Assembly (NCBI RefSeq): GCF_013283195.1
Contig: NZ_JABEKT010000001.1
Location: 1,276,795-1,340,794, forward strand
Length of the DNA stretch: 64,000 bases
Direction: 5' to 3'
From: Ensifer adhaerens
GTDB taxonomy: Bacteria; Pseudomonadota; Alphaproteobacteria; Rhizobiales; Rhizobiaceae
Notes under the pieces: model-generated
Told to the model about the DNA's origin: nothing
The model's input: only the letters and a program-made list of their open reading frames with translations
Databases searched by the model: none
Shown here: piece after piece, positions 8,353-17,980 of the stretch
Numbering within the stretch: the stretch's first letter is position 1
How the letters are laid out: every line of letters starts with the position of its first letter
Position numbers and translations under genes: made by a program

Positions 8353-8475
8353 ATGTCCAGAGGGGACTAAAACAAGACAGCGCCCAAGAAGGTCGCGACA
8401 AAAAGGGCCGCCACCTTATTCCACTGTGATCCCGGATGTACGGACACAAGGGATAAGTGGCGGCTCTGCTTTTTC
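8353..8475 (+). ncRNA. Candidate sigma-54-dependent small RNA
   Basis: About 120 nt run from the predicted start of the sigma-54 promoter to an intrinsic terminator. The terminator stem pairs 8404-8420 with 8452-8467 (GCCGCCAC against GTGGCGGC, extended inward past one bulged C), its loop holds a nested TGTG/CACA pairing, and the stem is followed by GCTTTTT. No credible reading frame fills the interval. Rhizobia carry conserved nitrogen-controlled trans-encoded small RNAs (alpha-r8/MmgR is one); I cannot confirm that this is an orthologue. It could instead be the leader of mrp, with the hairpin as an attenuator. Confidence 0.55.
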
Positions 8476-8542
8476 CGTTATGTCGCATTGGCGAAGCGCC
8501 CGGCCTCGATTATCTAAGAGGACAGTAGAATGAGAGGACGCG

Positions 8543-9703
8543 ATGCCGGAAGTCACCAGAGACGTGGTACTTGATAAGCTGCGAACCGTGCGCGGTCCGG
8601 ATATGGAAGGAAACATCGTCGAGCTTGGGCTCGTGTCGGATGTCTTCATTTCGGATGGCAAGGCCTATTTTTCGATCACCGTGCCGGCCGACCGCGCCAA
8701 GGAGCTGGAGCCGATGCGGGCTGCAGCCGAGCGCGTGGTGCGCGAAATCCCTGGCATCAGCGCCGCAATGGTTGCCTTGACCGCGGACCGCAAGGCGGCA
8801 CCTGCGGCTGCCCCGGTGCAGCGCCCGCAACCGGCCGGCGCTCATGCCGGCCACGCGCATGGTCAGCGTCCGGCAGGCGGCGCGCCTGCAAAGGCCGGCA
8901 TTCCCGGCGTCGGCGCCATCATCGCCGTCGCCTCCGGCAAGGGCGGTGTCGGCAAGTCCACCACATCGGTCAACCTGGCGCTGGCGCTGAAGGCCAACGG
9001 CCTGAAGGTCGGCCTGCTCGACGCCGACATCTATGGCCCGTCCATGCCGCGCCTCCTGAAGATTTCGGGTCGGCCGCAGCAGATCGAAGGACGAATGATC
9101 CGCCCGATGGAAAACTACGGCCTCAAGGTCATGTCCATGGGCTTCCTCGTCGACGAGGAAGTGGCGATGATCTGGCGCGGCCCGATGATCCAGTCGGCAT
9201 TGCTGCAGATGCTGCGCGAAGTCGCCTGGGGCGATCTCGATGTTCTGGTGGTCGACATGCCTCCGGGCACCGGCGACGCACAGTTGACCATGGCGCAGCA
9301 GGTTCCGCTCGCCGGCGCGGTGATCGTCTCGACGCCGCAGGACCTGGCGCTCATCGACGCCCGCAAGGGGCTGGCGATGTTCCGCAAGGTCGAAGTACCA
9401 GTGCTCGGCATCATCGAGAACATGAGCTATTTCGTCGCCCCGGACACTGGCAAGCGCTACGATATCTTCGGCCATGGCGGTGCGCGCAAGGAAGCCGAGC
9501 GTATCGGCGTGCCGTTCCTCGGCGAAGTGCCGTTGACCATGGGCATTCGGGAAACCTCCGATGCCGGTACGCCGCTGGTCGTTTCCGATCCGGAGGGGGA
9601 AATCGCCCGCATCTATCGTGAGATCGCGACGAAGGTCTGGCGCGAAGTCTCGGCAGCACGAGACGACAAGAGCCGCGCGATGCCGAATATCGTCTTCGAA
9701 TAG
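8543..9703 (+). CDS. mrp: Mrp/NBP35-family P-loop ATPase (Fe-S carrier family), cysteine-free
   Basis: 386 residues: an N-terminal MIP18/DUF59 domain (about 1-80), a Pro/Ala/His-rich linker (about 85-120), then the deviant Walker A ATPase with ASGKGGVGKSTTSVNLA, LLDADIYGPSMP, VDMPPGTGDAQLT and NMSYF. The family carries and inserts Fe-S clusters through a C-terminal CxxC. Here that place reads YFVAPDTGKRYDIFG, and the whole translated protein contains no cysteine. It therefore cannot bind a cluster through thiols of its own. ATG 8543 has GAGAGGA 5 nt upstream. The gene stands alone, 420 bp before corA. Confidence 0.92.
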   Translation: MPEVTRDVVLDKLRTVRGPDMEGNIVELGLVSDVFISDGKAYFSITVPADRAKELEPMRAAAERVVREIPGISAAMVALTADRKAAPAAAPVQRPQPAGAHAGHAHGQRPAGGAPAKAGIPGVGAIIAVASGKGGVGKSTTSVNLALALKANGLKVGLLDADIYGPSMPRLLKISGRPQQIEGRMIRPMENYGLKVMSMGFLVDEEVAMIWRGPMIQSALLQMLREVAWGDLDVLVVDMPPGTGDAQLTMAQQVPLAGAVIVSTPQDLALIDARKGLAMFRKVEVPVLGIIENMSYFVAPDTGKRYDIFGHGGARKEAERIGVPFLGEVPLTMGIRETSDAGTPLVVSDPEGEIARIYREIATKVWREVSAARDDKSRAMPNIVFE

Positions 9704-10122
9704 GCCGTCGTCCGCGGCCTGTTCGATCGGGTCGACCCGTCACGCGACACAGGCCGGGTCGGCTCCGAAGCCCTGCGAATAGCGGCACAATTTTGTCCGA
9801 AACCCGATTTCGATTCGGCGAAACATGCAGTAGGGTGGCGCCGGAACGGTAGACGGCGCCTGTGTCATGTATCGAGGGGGCATTGATTTTGCGTCTGTGT
9901 TGCGCCATATGCCGTGCCGCACTTGCGAAGGTGCCCAACTTAGCGCCCTCTCGCCGGAGACCTTGTCCTCCCGCGATGACCGAGTTGAGGATTTTGTCCT
10001 GACTGGGAACGCTTCATCCGATGGATTTCGATAGTGGGAATAATGTGGCGCCAATGCGGTTGCTCACTTTCGCGCGGGCTCGCATCTCCACCCGGGACCG
10101 CAGCCGCGGGAAGGGCGCCTGA
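9704..10122. other. Intergenic region without a confident gene
   Basis: 419 bp between mrp and corA. It holds a 12-bp palindrome (CGGGTCGACCCG, 9728-9739) and a 55-codon ATG frame (9867-10034) whose codons are less GC-ending than neighbouring genes. I found no ribosome site or family for that frame and do not call it. A corA promoter must lie here, but none was recognised. Confidence 0.5.
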
Positions 10123-11100
10123 ATGATCACGGGCTATTGCTCCAACGGAGAGATCGTCTCCCTGTCGGTGGCGGACGAGCCGGTTGCGCTGCGTCCCGAC
10201 ATCGTCTGGGTCGATCTCGTCGAGCCGAGCAAATCCGAGGATCTGATGATGGAGAAGCTCCTGGGCATCTCCATTCCGACACGCGAGGACCTGAAGGACA
10301 TCGAGCCGTCGAGCCGGCTCTATTCCGAGGCTGATGCGGTTTTCATGACGGCGTCGCTGGTCTACCGCTCCGAAACCGATATTCCAGATCTGACTGACGT
10401 TGCCTTCATCCTGCATGGCGGACGGCTGGTGACCATTCGCTACGCCGAACCACGCGCTTTCGCCCTCTTCAAGGCGGCGATGCACCGGATTCCCGGCGGC
10501 TGCCCGAACGGCGTCGTGATGTTGACGCGGCTGCTCGAAACGATCGCCGACCGCACAGCCGAAATCCTCGAGCAGGCCGTCGGCAAGATCGACGATCTGT
10601 CGCTGCAGGTCTTTGGCGACAAGGCGGTCGTCAAGCGCCGGCCGCCGCACTTCCTCGAGGCGCGCCTGCGCGACGTGGCCGGTCATCACCGTCTGGTCGC
10701 CAAGACCCGCGACAGTCTTGCCTCGCTCTCGCGCCTTTTGACCTTCGTCTACACCGTTCCCGAAGTCCAGGCGGACAAGGACAGCCGCGAACTCTGCCGC
10801 TCGATCTCGCGCGACATCCAGACATTGTCGGAGCATGCCTCGTTCATCTCCGGCAACATCACCTTTTTGCTCGACGCCTCGCTCGGCCTCATCAATGTCG
10901 AGCAGAATGCCATCATCAAGATCTTCTCGATCGCTTCGGTGGTATTGTTGCCGCCAACGCTGGTCGCTTCCGTCTACGGCATGAACTTTCGCGTGATGCC
11001 GGAACTCGAATGGCAGCTCGGCTATCCCTTCGCGCTGGCCGCCATGGTGATATCCGCCGTGATACCCTTTTTCTTCTTTCGCTGGAAAGGCTGGCTCTAA
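10123..11100 (+). CDS. corA: CorA-family magnesium/cobalt transporter
   Basis: 325 residues, the normal CorA length. The cytoplasmic N-terminal domain (to about residue 260) leads to two C-terminal membrane helices, with the signature YGMNF at the end of the first and the ELEWQLGYP loop between them. The C-terminal tail ends with basic residues (FRWKGWL). It forms a pentameric Mg2+ channel in the inner membrane. It starts 17 bp upstream of the kup gene region (kup ATG 11118), so CorA and the potassium transporter may share a transcript. A second CorA-like gene, ZntB type, lies at 58937-59926. Confidence 0.92.
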   Translation: MITGYCSNGEIVSLSVADEPVALRPDIVWVDLVEPSKSEDLMMEKLLGISIPTREDLKDIEPSSRLYSEADAVFMTASLVYRSETDIPDLTDVAFILHGGRLVTIRYAEPRAFALFKAAMHRIPGGCPNGVVMLTRLLETIADRTAEILEQAVGKIDDLSLQVFGDKAVVKRRPPHFLEARLRDVAGHHRLVAKTRDSLASLSRLLTFVYTVPEVQADKDSRELCRSISRDIQTLSEHASFISGNITFLLDASLGLINVEQNAIIKIFSIASVVLLPPTLVASVYGMNFRVMPELEWQLGYPFALAAMVISAVIPFFFFRWKGWL

Positions 11101-11117
11101 CAGCCAGTAGGACACGC

Positions 11118-13019
11118 ATGACCCAATCGCATGCCCCTTCCACACAAGGGTCGAAAGACCTGCGCCGGCTGCTCGTCCTCGGCCTCGGCTCCATCGGCGT
11201 GGTCTACGGCGATATCGGCACCAGCCCGCTCTACGCGTTTCGCGAAGCGCTGCGCCCGGTGTCCCACGACGGCGTGACCGATGTCGAAATCATTGGTCTG
11301 ATCTCGCTGATGATCTGGACCCTGACGATCATCGTCACCATCAAATATGTGCTGTTTCTGCTGCGCGCCGACAACCAGGGGGAGGGCGGCACGCTCTCGC
11401 TGCTGGCGCTGTTGATGAAGACCGGGAATGGCCACACGGCGATCCTGTTCTTCATGGGCATTGCCGGTGCCGCACTCTTTATTGGCGATGCGATGATCAC
11501 GCCGGCCCTATCCGTGCTTTCGGCCGTCGAGGGTCTGAAGCTCGTGACCCCGGCGCTGTCGGACTACGTCGTCCCCATTGCCGTCGTCATTCTATTGCTG
11601 ATGTTTGCGGTGCAGTCGAAGGGAACGGCAGCCGTCTCCAACTTCTTCGGCCCGATCACGCTCGTCTGGTTCCTGGTCATGGGCGGTATCGGCGTCATCC
11701 ACATTTCCGACGACCTGTCGATCTTCAAGGCCTTCAATCCCTATTATGCCGCCAGCTTCATGTTCAATGAGGGCTATGTCGGCATCATCGTGCTCGGCGC
11801 CGTTTTCCTGACGGTGACCGGCGCGGAGGCGCTCTATGCGGACCTTGGCCATTTCGGCCGCCGCCCGATCCAGTGGGCCTGGTTCCTGGTGGTCTTTCCG
11901 GCACTGACACTCAACTATCTCGGCCAGGGCGCTTTCGTCCTGAAAAACCCCGAGGCGATGTCGGACCCGTTCTTCCTGATGTTCCCGAAATGGGCGCTGC
12001 TGCCAGTCGTCATCCTCGCGACGTTCGCGACGATCATTGCCAGCCAGGCGGTGATAACCGGTGCGTTTTCGCTGACGCGGCAGGCGATCCACCTCGGCTT
12101 CCTGCCGCGCATGGCGATCTTCCACACTTCGGAAACCCATACCGGCCAGATCTATCTGCCCAACGTCAACACCCTGCTGATGTTCGGCGTCATGGCGCTG
12201 GTCTTCGTCTTCGGCTCGTCGGAATCGCTTGCCACCGCCTACGGCATCTCGGTGACCGGCGCGATGGTGGTGACGACAGTTCTCTCCTTCGAGTTCCTGC
12301 GCGCGCGCTGGAACTGGTCGGCGCTTTGGGCCGGCGCCGTGCTTTTGCCGCTGTTTGCACTGGAGTTCGTGTTCCTCGGTGCCAACATGCTGAAGATCCA
12401 CGATGGCGGCTACGTGCCCGTGCTGATCGCCGCCACTTTCATCGTCATCATGTGGACCTGGAAGCGCGGTACCGAAATCCTCCATGCCAAGACCCGGCAT
12501 ATCGACATTCCGCTGGCAAGCTTCGTCAAGTCCATTGAGCGCAAGAGCGAGCACGCCCCGGTTTCTGTACCCGGCACCGCGGTGTTCCTGACCAGCGACC
12601 CGGAATCGACACCGGCGGCCCTGCTGCACAACATCAAGCACAATCACGTGCTGCATCAGCAGAACTTCATTCTGACGATCCGCACCGCCAACACGCCGAA
12701 GGTTCCCAAGACAGAACGCGTCAGCGTACAGCCGCTGTCGGAGCGTTTCACCCTGCTCGAAATGCGCTTCGGCTTCATGGAGACGCAGAACGTCTCGCAG
12801 GCGCTTGGCCTGTTCCGCAAGTCTGGGCTGAAGTTCGACATCATGTCGACGTCGTTCTATCTCGGAAGGCGCAAGCTCGTTCCGGACGCGCAGTCGGGCA
12901 TGCCGCATTGGCAGGACCGCCTGTTCATCGCGCTTGCCAACGCGGCGATCGACCCTTCCGACTATTTCCGCCTGCCGACCAACCGCGTTGTCGAACTCGG
13001 CTCGCACGTCATCATCTAA
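11118..13019 (+). CDS. kup: Kup-family potassium uptake protein
   Basis: 633 residues from ATG 11118 ([11 protein letters not shown]), preceded by AGTAGGA. Earlier in-frame starts lie inside corA. The sequence shows the Kup hallmark [22 protein letters not shown], about twelve hydrophobic helices to roughly residue 460, including [12 protein letters not shown] and [14 protein letters not shown], and a C-terminal cytoplasmic domain. Kup proteins import K+ with protons across the inner membrane, mainly at low pH or high osmolarity. It follows corA by 17 bp. Rhizobia often carry two kup copies, and which one this is cannot be told here. Confidence 0.93.
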   Translation: MTQSHAPSTQGSKDLRRLLVLGLGSIGVVYGDIGTSPLYAFREALRPVSHDGVTDVEIIGLISLMIWTLTIIVTIKYVLFLLRADNQGEGGTLSLLALLMKTGNGHTAILFFMGIAGAALFIGDAMITPALSVLSAVEGLKLVTPALSDYVVPIAVVILLLMFAVQSKGTAAVSNFFGPITLVWFLVMGGIGVIHISDDLSIFKAFNPYYAASFMFNEGYVGIIVLGAVFLTVTGAEALYADLGHFGRRPIQWAWFLVVFPALTLNYLGQGAFVLKNPEAMSDPFFLMFPKWALLPVVILATFATIIASQAVITGAFSLTRQAIHLGFLPRMAIFHTSETHTGQIYLPNVNTLLMFGVMALVFVFGSSESLATAYGISVTGAMVVTTVLSFEFLRARWNWSALWAGAVLLPLFALEFVFLGANMLKIHDGGYVPVLIAATFIVIMWTWKRGTEILHAKTRHIDIPLASFVKSIERKSEHAPVSVPGTAVFLTSDPESTPAALLHNIKHNHVLHQQNFILTIRTANTPKVPKTERVSVQPLSERFTLLEMRFGFMETQNVSQALGLFRKSGLKFDIMSTSFYLGRRKLVPDAQSGMPHWQDRLFIALANAAIDPSDYFRLPTNRVVELGSHVII

Positions 13020-13223
13020 CGTCACCGATTGCGAAAGCCGCTGGCGGGTCAAAAGTCCGCCACCACTGTCTTTCAGTGAACACGCATTAACCAAACATCA
13101 AGGTTAATGCTTCATTTTCAAGGCTCGAACGAAGCGTTGCCGGCCATGCGTCCGGCAGCTTCATTGTCCTAGCGTCCCCGCGCGGAATCTGTCCGCTGGC
13201 CCATCGCCGGCGAGGGCAGCGCC

Positions 13224-14432
13224 GTGCCTTCGATCAGCGTTGCGTGGAGTGGGTTGGTGCGTAAGAGTCAAAAACTGCGTCGCGAATCTCGTGTGAACGT
13301 CTCCGCCTGGCTGGCTCCGGCTCTCATCGGACTAGCGGTCTATATCGGCTTCCCCACGGTCGCCGCCTATTCCGACCTGGCGACCTTCCTCTCCGGTATA
13401 AATCGTGGCGGCGAACGCTGGCGGATGTACATGACGCCGTCGCCGGCGGGATCGATCCACGACGTCGAGATGGTCTTTGCCGACCCGATCACGACGAGCG
13501 CGCTCGATGGCGGGGCCGGTATCGAACTTCCCGATGGCAGCCGCGTCGCGTTGACCGCGGAAAGCAAGCACGCCGGCACGCCGGACGAAGACCGCGTCAA
13601 CCGCCGGGGCAAGAAGGGCCGTATCGTCGCCGTCACCCCCGTCACGCCGCCGAAGGATTTCACCGCCGGCTCGATCCTGCAGCGCACGAGTTCACTGATG
13701 GAGCCCGGTTTCGAGGGCGCCGAAAAGATGGTCTTTGCCAAGCCGAAGATCAAAGGCAAGGAGATCGAGATCGCCACGGCCTTCTACAAGAAGAAGCCGC
13801 CGAAGATCGAGCCCGGCCTCTCGCCGATGCTGGCCAAGCTTGTGACCAACGACAAGCCCGACATTCTTGCGACTGCCTATGTCCGGCCCGAGCCGGACTA
13901 TGCGCGTGAATCGCCCTTCGATTCGATCCTGAGAGAAGACAAGAACGCCGGGCGCTTCATTCCCGACATCGCCCCGGAAGATCATGCCTGGGCCGCGACC
14001 CCCCTTCCAGCTGAGGTCTTCAGCAAGGAAGAGCAGACCTGCCTTGCCGAAGGCATCTATTTCGAGGCGCGCAGCGAACCCCTGAAGGGGCAGGCGGCCG
14101 TCGCGCAGGTGATTCTCAACCGTGTGCGCAATCCGACCTATCCGAAGACGATCTGCGGCGTCGTCTATCAGAACAAGGCCTGGCGCAACCGCTGCCAATT
14201 TTCCTTCGCCTGCGACATGATCCGCGACCTGGTCTATTCGAGGTCGCACTGGAATGAAGCCAAGGATGTCGCGATGGCCGTCACCGCCGGCAAGATCTGG
14301 CTGCCGGAAGTCGGCTCGGCGACCCACTACCACGCCACCTACGTCAACCCCGCCTGGGCGAAGACGATGAAGCGGGTCGGCAAGATCGGCCTGCACATCT
14401 TCTACCGGACCTATGGCGGCGGCTGGAGCTGA
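13224..14432 (+). CDS. SleB/CwlJ-type cell wall hydrolase with N-terminal anchor
   Basis: 402 residues from GTG 13224 (GAGGG upstream) or about 391 from GTG 13257, which has GGAG 8 nt before it; both are non-ATG. A basic N-terminus followed by one hydrophobic helix (APALIGLAVYIGF) anchors the protein in the inner membrane. A low-complexity periplasmic stretch leads to the hydrolase domain (about 275-400): EEQTCLAEGIYFEARSEPLKGQ with the catalytic Glu, VILNRV, QNKAWRNRCQFSFACD and ATHYHA. This fold cleaves peptidoglycan glycan strands; in non-sporulating bacteria its role is wall remodelling. It stands alone before a hairpin at 14470-14500. Confidence 0.87.
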   Translation: MPSISVAWSGLVRKSQKLRRESRVNVSAWLAPALIGLAVYIGFPTVAAYSDLATFLSGINRGGERWRMYMTPSPAGSIHDVEMVFADPITTSALDGGAGIELPDGSRVALTAESKHAGTPDEDRVNRRGKKGRIVAVTPVTPPKDFTAGSILQRTSSLMEPGFEGAEKMVFAKPKIKGKEIEIATAFYKKKPPKIEPGLSPMLAKLVTNDKPDILATAYVRPEPDYARESPFDSILREDKNAGRFIPDIAPEDHAWAATPLPAEVFSKEEQTCLAEGIYFEARSEPLKGQAAVAQVILNRVRNPTYPKTICGVVYQNKAWRNRCQFSFACDMIRDLVYSRSHWNEAKDVAMAVTAGKIWLPEVGSATHYHATYVNPAWAKTMKRVGKIGLHIFYRTYGGGWS

Positions 14433-14469
14433 CGCCAGTCGGCCTTCATCCTGCAGCGTTTGGAGCATT

Positions 14470-14500
14470 GATCGCGGGCCGGAGATTCTGGCCCGCGATC
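14470..14500 (+). terminator. Strong hairpin after the cell wall hydrolase
   Basis: A perfect 11-bp GC-rich stem (14470-14480 with 14490-14500) and 9-nt loop lie 38 bp past the stop codon. No T-run follows, so termination would be weak or Rho-assisted, and it may instead protect the transcript end. Confidence 0.5.
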
Positions 14501-14730
14501 TGCCGATTCCTGCCTTTGTCTGCCAGCCGCGGGCGCGGGACGCGGTCAAGATGATGAAATCATTGCGAAATATTGTCCACGTCGAAGCGCTGAGCACGCC
14601 TTGACTATGCGAATGCCTAAAACTATGTTGCGCGCGACTTCAAATGGGGCTGAAACGTGGCTTGAACAGCAGCCTTTGGTGTGACCGAAATCACGGTCGT
14701 GACCGTGTAGGGTAACAATGGGAGAGCCAC

Positions 14731-15090
14731 GTGACGGAGAAACCCGAGGAAAGTCTGGAAGCGCGGCTGAAGCAGCTCGGCGAAAAGATTGAGTCCAAGC
14801 GACCCAGTCAGCCGGATGGTGCCGAGGCCAGAGCCGCCGAAAGCCGCAAAGGCTATGCGGCGGCAATGAAGCTCTCCAGCGAGTTCATCGCTGGCATCGT
14901 GGTTGGGGCGTTTCTGGGCTATCTTTTGGACCACTTTGCGGGTACAGGGCCGTGGGGCATGATCATTTTCCTGCTCCTTGGCTTTTGCGCCGGTGTGTTG
15001 AATGTACTGCGTTCGGCTGGGATGGTGGCAACACTCGACTCGGTAAAGCGCAGTTCGGGAAATGACAAGACGGACGGAGATGGCGCCTGA
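14731..15090 (+). CDS. atpI: ATP synthase protein I (F0 assembly factor)
   Basis: 119 residues from GTG 14731 with GGGAGAG 5 nt upstream. A charged N-terminus (about 1-45) precedes two membrane helices (FIAGIVVGAFLGYLLDHF and WGMIIFLLLGFCAGVLNV) with the AtpI/Q motif region GPWG between them. AtpI helps assemble the c-ring and may carry Mg2+. It is the first gene of the F0 operon and its length is normal for alphaproteobacteria. The F1 genes are not here; in this group F0 and F1 operons are separate. Confidence 0.9.
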   Translation: MTEKPEESLEARLKQLGEKIESKRPSQPDGAEARAAESRKGYAAAMKLSSEFIAGIVVGAFLGYLLDHFAGTGPWGMIIFLLLGFCAGVLNVLRSAGMVATLDSVKRSSGNDKTDGDGA

Positions 15091-15150
15091 GGCGTCGCCC
15101 GGAAAACACGGTATCCGCTCTAAAGGCGGGCAGAACGAAAGAGAAGCACG

Positions 15151-15903
15151 GTGTCAAACGATCCGACCCACCAGTTCCTGGTCAACAAGATTGTCCCGAT
15201 CGAGATTGGCGGAATTGACTTTTCCTTCACCAACGCGTCGCTGTTCATGGTTGCGACCGTGGGTGCTGCGGCCGGTTTCCTCTACCTGACGACATCGCAG
15301 CGCGGGCTGGTCCCGACGCGCCTGCAGTCGGTTTCGGAAATGTCCTATGAATTCATCGCTTCCATGCTGCGCGAAGGCGCTGGCAACGGCGGCATGAAGT
15401 TCTTCCCGATGGTGTTCTCGCTGTTCATGTTCATCCTGACGGCGAACCTGCTCGGCATGTTCCCTTATTTCTTCACCATCACCAGCCAGATCATCGTCAC
15501 CTTCGCCTTGGCGCTCTTCGTCATCGGCACGGTGCTGTTCTATGGTTTCTACAAGCATGGTTTTGGCTTCCTGAAGCTCTTCGTGCCACACGGCGTGCCG
15601 GGGGTGCTTCTGCCGCTGGTCGTGTCGATCGAAATCATCTCGTTCCTTTCCCGTCCCATCAGCCTTTCGGTCCGTCTCTTCGCCAACATGTTGGCCGGCC
15701 ACATCACGCTGAAGGTTTTCGCTGGCTTCGTTACCTCCCTGAGCGCGCTTGGTGCGCTCGGTATCGGTGGTGCGATCCTGCCGCTCATCATGACCGTCGC
15801 TATCACCGGTCTTGAATTCCTCGTCTGCTTCCTCCAGGCCTATGTCTTCGCGGTACTGACCTGCATGTACCTCAACGACGCTGTCCATCCCGGAAGCCAC
15901 TAA
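15151..15903 (+). CDS. atpB: ATP synthase F0 subunit a
   Basis: 250 residues from GTG 15151 (GTG TCA AAC) with AGAGAAG upstream. Five to six membrane helices are visible. The essential Arg that faces the c-ring is in [18 protein letters not shown], and [19 protein letters not shown] forms the last helix. Subunit a provides the two proton half-channels. It lies 60 bp after atpI and 81 bp before atpE, in one F0 transcript. The start is supported by the normal alphaproteobacterial N-terminus [19 protein letters not shown]. Confidence 0.96.
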   Translation: MSNDPTHQFLVNKIVPIEIGGIDFSFTNASLFMVATVGAAAGFLYLTTSQRGLVPTRLQSVSEMSYEFIASMLREGAGNGGMKFFPMVFSLFMFILTANLLGMFPYFFTITSQIIVTFALALFVIGTVLFYGFYKHGFGFLKLFVPHGVPGVLLPLVVSIEIISFLSRPISLSVRLFANMLAGHITLKVFAGFVTSLSALGALGIGGAILPLIMTVAITGLEFLVCFLQAYVFAVLTCMYLNDAVHPGSH

Positions 15904-15984
15904 GGAATACAGTCGCTTGCTTCCGGCCGGTCCTCCGCCGGAAGCGCAATCCTAAGCCGCAACACCATTCGAAGGAGTTCAATC

Positions 15985-16212
15985 ATGGAAGCGGAAGCAG
16001 CAAAGTACATCGGCGCAGGTCTGGCTTGCCTCGGTATGGCCGGCACGGCTCTCGGCCTCGGCAACATCTTCGGCAGCTACCTCTCTGGCGCGCTGCGCAA
16101 CCCGTCGGCTGCTGACGGCCAGTTCGGCCGCCTCGTATTCGGCTTCGCCGTTACGGAAGCTCTGGGCATCTTCTCGCTGCTCGTAGCCCTGCTCCTCCTC
16201 TTCGCCGTCTAA
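15985..16212 (+). CDS. atpE: ATP synthase F0 subunit c
   Basis: 75 residues, a two-helix hairpin proteolipid. The loop RNPSA and the second helix [24 protein letters not shown] carry the proton-binding Glu (ALGIF context, TEA). [22 protein letters not shown] is the Gly-rich first helix. A near-consensus ribosome site (GAAGGAG) precedes the ATG, fitting the need for many copies per enzyme. The preceding 81-bp gap contains GGCCGGTCCTCCGCCGGA, a possible hairpin upstream of this highly expressed gene. Identification is certain. Confidence 0.97.
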   Translation: MEAEAAKYIGAGLACLGMAGTALGLGNIFGSYLSGALRNPSAADGQFGRLVFGFAVTEALGIFSLLVALLLLFAV

Positions 16213-16287
16213 TAACGGCTGGAGTTTCGGCCGCGACCCGTAAAGGGTCGCGGCCGCGCATATTCTTGAGTGCACCTGGAGGTGAGC

Positions 16288-16902
16288 ATGTTTGTGACCG
16301 CGGCCTATGCCCAGCAGTCAACCACCACTGAAGGCGCCGAAGCACACGATGCCGCTGCGGCCGGTGAGGTGCACACCGAAACGGGTGTGGCCCACGAAGG
16401 CGAGGCTGGCTCCGGCGTGTTCCCGCCCTTTGATTCGACCCATTTCGCATCGCAGCTGCTTTGGCTCGCGATCACGTTTGGCCTCTTCTATCTCCTGATG
16501 TCGAAGGTCATCATTCCGCGCATCGGCGGAATTCTGGAAACCCGTCACGACCGGATCGCTCAGGATCTCGACGAAGCGTCGCGCCTTAAGGGCGAAGCTG
16601 ACGCTGCCATCGCATCCTATGAGCAGGAATTGGCAACCGCCAAGGCCAAGGGTCATCAGATTGCCGACGGTGCGCGTGAAGCCGCCAAGTCCAAGGCTGT
16701 CGCCGACCGCAACGCTGTCGAGGCCGATCTTTCCAAGAAGATCGCCGCTGCGGAAGACCGTATCGCCGATATCAAGACCAAGGCACTTGCAGACGTCGGC
16801 GCAATCGCCGAGGAAACTGCAACCGCTGTCGTCAAGCAGCTCATCGGTGGCACCGTCACCAAGGCTGAGATCGTCGCTGCCGTCAAGGCATCGGGTAACT
16901 GA
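16288..16902 (+). CDS. atpG: ATP synthase F0 subunit b'
   Basis: 204 residues from ATG 16288, which follows GGAGGTGA; an in-frame GTG at 16270 is less likely. An N-terminal acidic and Ala-rich stretch precedes one membrane helix ([29 protein letters not shown]) and a long coiled coil rich in Ala, Lys and Glu. Two different b-type genes in tandem (b' then b) are typical of alphaproteobacteria and phototrophs, where a b'/b heterodimer forms the peripheral stalk. The N-terminal extension before the helix is what marks b'. Also named atpF2 in some annotations. Confidence 0.93.
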   Translation: MFVTAAYAQQSTTTEGAEAHDAAAAGEVHTETGVAHEGEAGSGVFPPFDSTHFASQLLWLAITFGLFYLLMSKVIIPRIGGILETRHDRIAQDLDEASRLKGEADAAIASYEQELATAKAKGHQIADGAREAAKSKAVADRNAVEADLSKKIAAAEDRIADIKTKALADVGAIAEETATAVVKQLIGGTVTKAEIVAAVKASGN

Positions 16903-16915
16903 GGAGCACTGAACC

Positions 16916-17401
16916 ATGCATCTTGATGCGACCTTCTATGCCCTCGTCGGCTTGATCCTGTTCTTCGTCCTGATTGCCTATCTCAAGGTTCCGGGCATGA
17001 TGGGCAAGGCGCTTGACGCCCGCGCCGACAAGATCACCAACGAACTGGCAGAAGCCAAGCGCCTGCGCGAAGAAGCCCAGGCTCTCGTTGCCGAATACCA
17101 GCGCAAGCGCAAGGACGCCGAAGCGGAAGCGGCCGGCATCGTTGCCGCCGCTCAGCGCGAAGCCGAAATGCTGACCGCTGAAGCCAAGCAGAAGACGGAA
17201 GAATTCGTCGCCCGCCGGACCGCGCTGTCGGAGCAGAAGATCAAGCAGGCTGAAAGCGACGCGATCAACGCCGTTCGTTCGGCTGCCGTCGATCTGGCCA
17301 TCAGCGCTGCCGAAAAGGTTGTTGCTGCCAAGGCCGACGCTGGTGCGCAGAACGAACTGTTCAAGAAGGCACTTGGCGAAGTCAAGTCGCGCCTGAACTA
17401 A
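16916..17401 (+). CDS. atpF: ATP synthase F0 subunit b
   Basis: 161 residues: one N-terminal membrane helix (TFYALVGLILFFVLIAYLKV) directly at the start, then a coiled coil with the usual PGMMGKALDARADKITNELAEAKRLREEA. It starts 13 bp after b' and is the last gene of the F0 operon, closed by the terminator at 17426-17450. Together with b' it holds F1 against rotation. Length is typical. Confidence 0.95.
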   Translation: MHLDATFYALVGLILFFVLIAYLKVPGMMGKALDARADKITNELAEAKRLREEAQALVAEYQRKRKDAEAEAAGIVAAAQREAEMLTAEAKQKTEEFVARRTALSEQKIKQAESDAINAVRSAAVDLAISAAEKVVAAKADAGAQNELFKKALGEVKSRLN

Positions 17402-17425
17402 GCTTCGGCTGCAAGCTACGATTTG

Positions 17426-17455
17426 AAAGCCCCGCCTCGTGCGGGGCTTTTTCGT
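17426..17455 (+). terminator. Rho-independent terminator of the atpI-F operon
   Basis: A perfect 10-bp stem (17426-17435 with 17441-17450, AAAGCCCCGC against GCGGGGCTTT), 5-nt loop, then TTCGTTTT. It lies 25 bp after the atpF stop. Confidence 0.92.
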
Positions 17456-17980
17456 TTTCGAGGCCACATTGTTGTGGCAAGCAAAGTTCGGGCTGGAAGG
17501 CGGCGCAGGAGGGCCAGGGTTATGGTTTGGGCCCGGTTCCGGCATAAGGCGTTCGCCTCAGGTAGGCTCGATGGAGCATGACAAGGTGACAGGCGGAAGG
17601 TAAATGCGCGGCTGAACGACTTCGCCAGGGTATCCCGGTTTCAAGTGACATCACGGAAGCGGACAAGATGCTCTAAAAACAAGCGCTCGGGCGTCCGTGG
17701 TGCATTCTTCCGAACGCACGGCGCTCCAAGCATCGCCAGGAGAGTGCGGGAGTGGCTTTTCGTCCGAGCAGGCGCAAGTGCTGAACGCTAGCGCCTCTCT
17801 GCGGCTCCGGCTGCAGGGGACGCGCTCCAGATCTCCGGCGGACAACTAGGCAAGGCGCTGTAGCCCCTCGCTCTTCCGGCCCCTGATTGGGGCACAGTTG
17901 CAAGCGGGTGTCGAGCGCTTGCACGTCGTAGGCCGGTACCTGCGGCAGTCCAGATCGCCGGGCTTCGGCGATGCCGACCG
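17456..17980. other. Intergenic region without recognised gene
   Basis: About 525 bp between the convergent F0 operon and rnhB. Short frames exist on both strands, but none has a ribosome site, family resemblance or the codon pattern of neighbours. I looked for SRP RNA, RNase P RNA and tmRNA hallmarks (for example GAGGAAAGTCCGGGC) and found none. Gene decay is possible. Confidence 0.5.

Noticed and set aside
9867-10034. 55-codon frame with a CxxC in the mrp-corA gap
   Set aside because: Codon use is less GC-ending than neighbours, there is no ribosome site and no family.
11592-13094. 500-codon minus-strand frame across kup
   Set aside because: Shadow of kup: rich in Arg, His and Glu, with no ribosome site or family.
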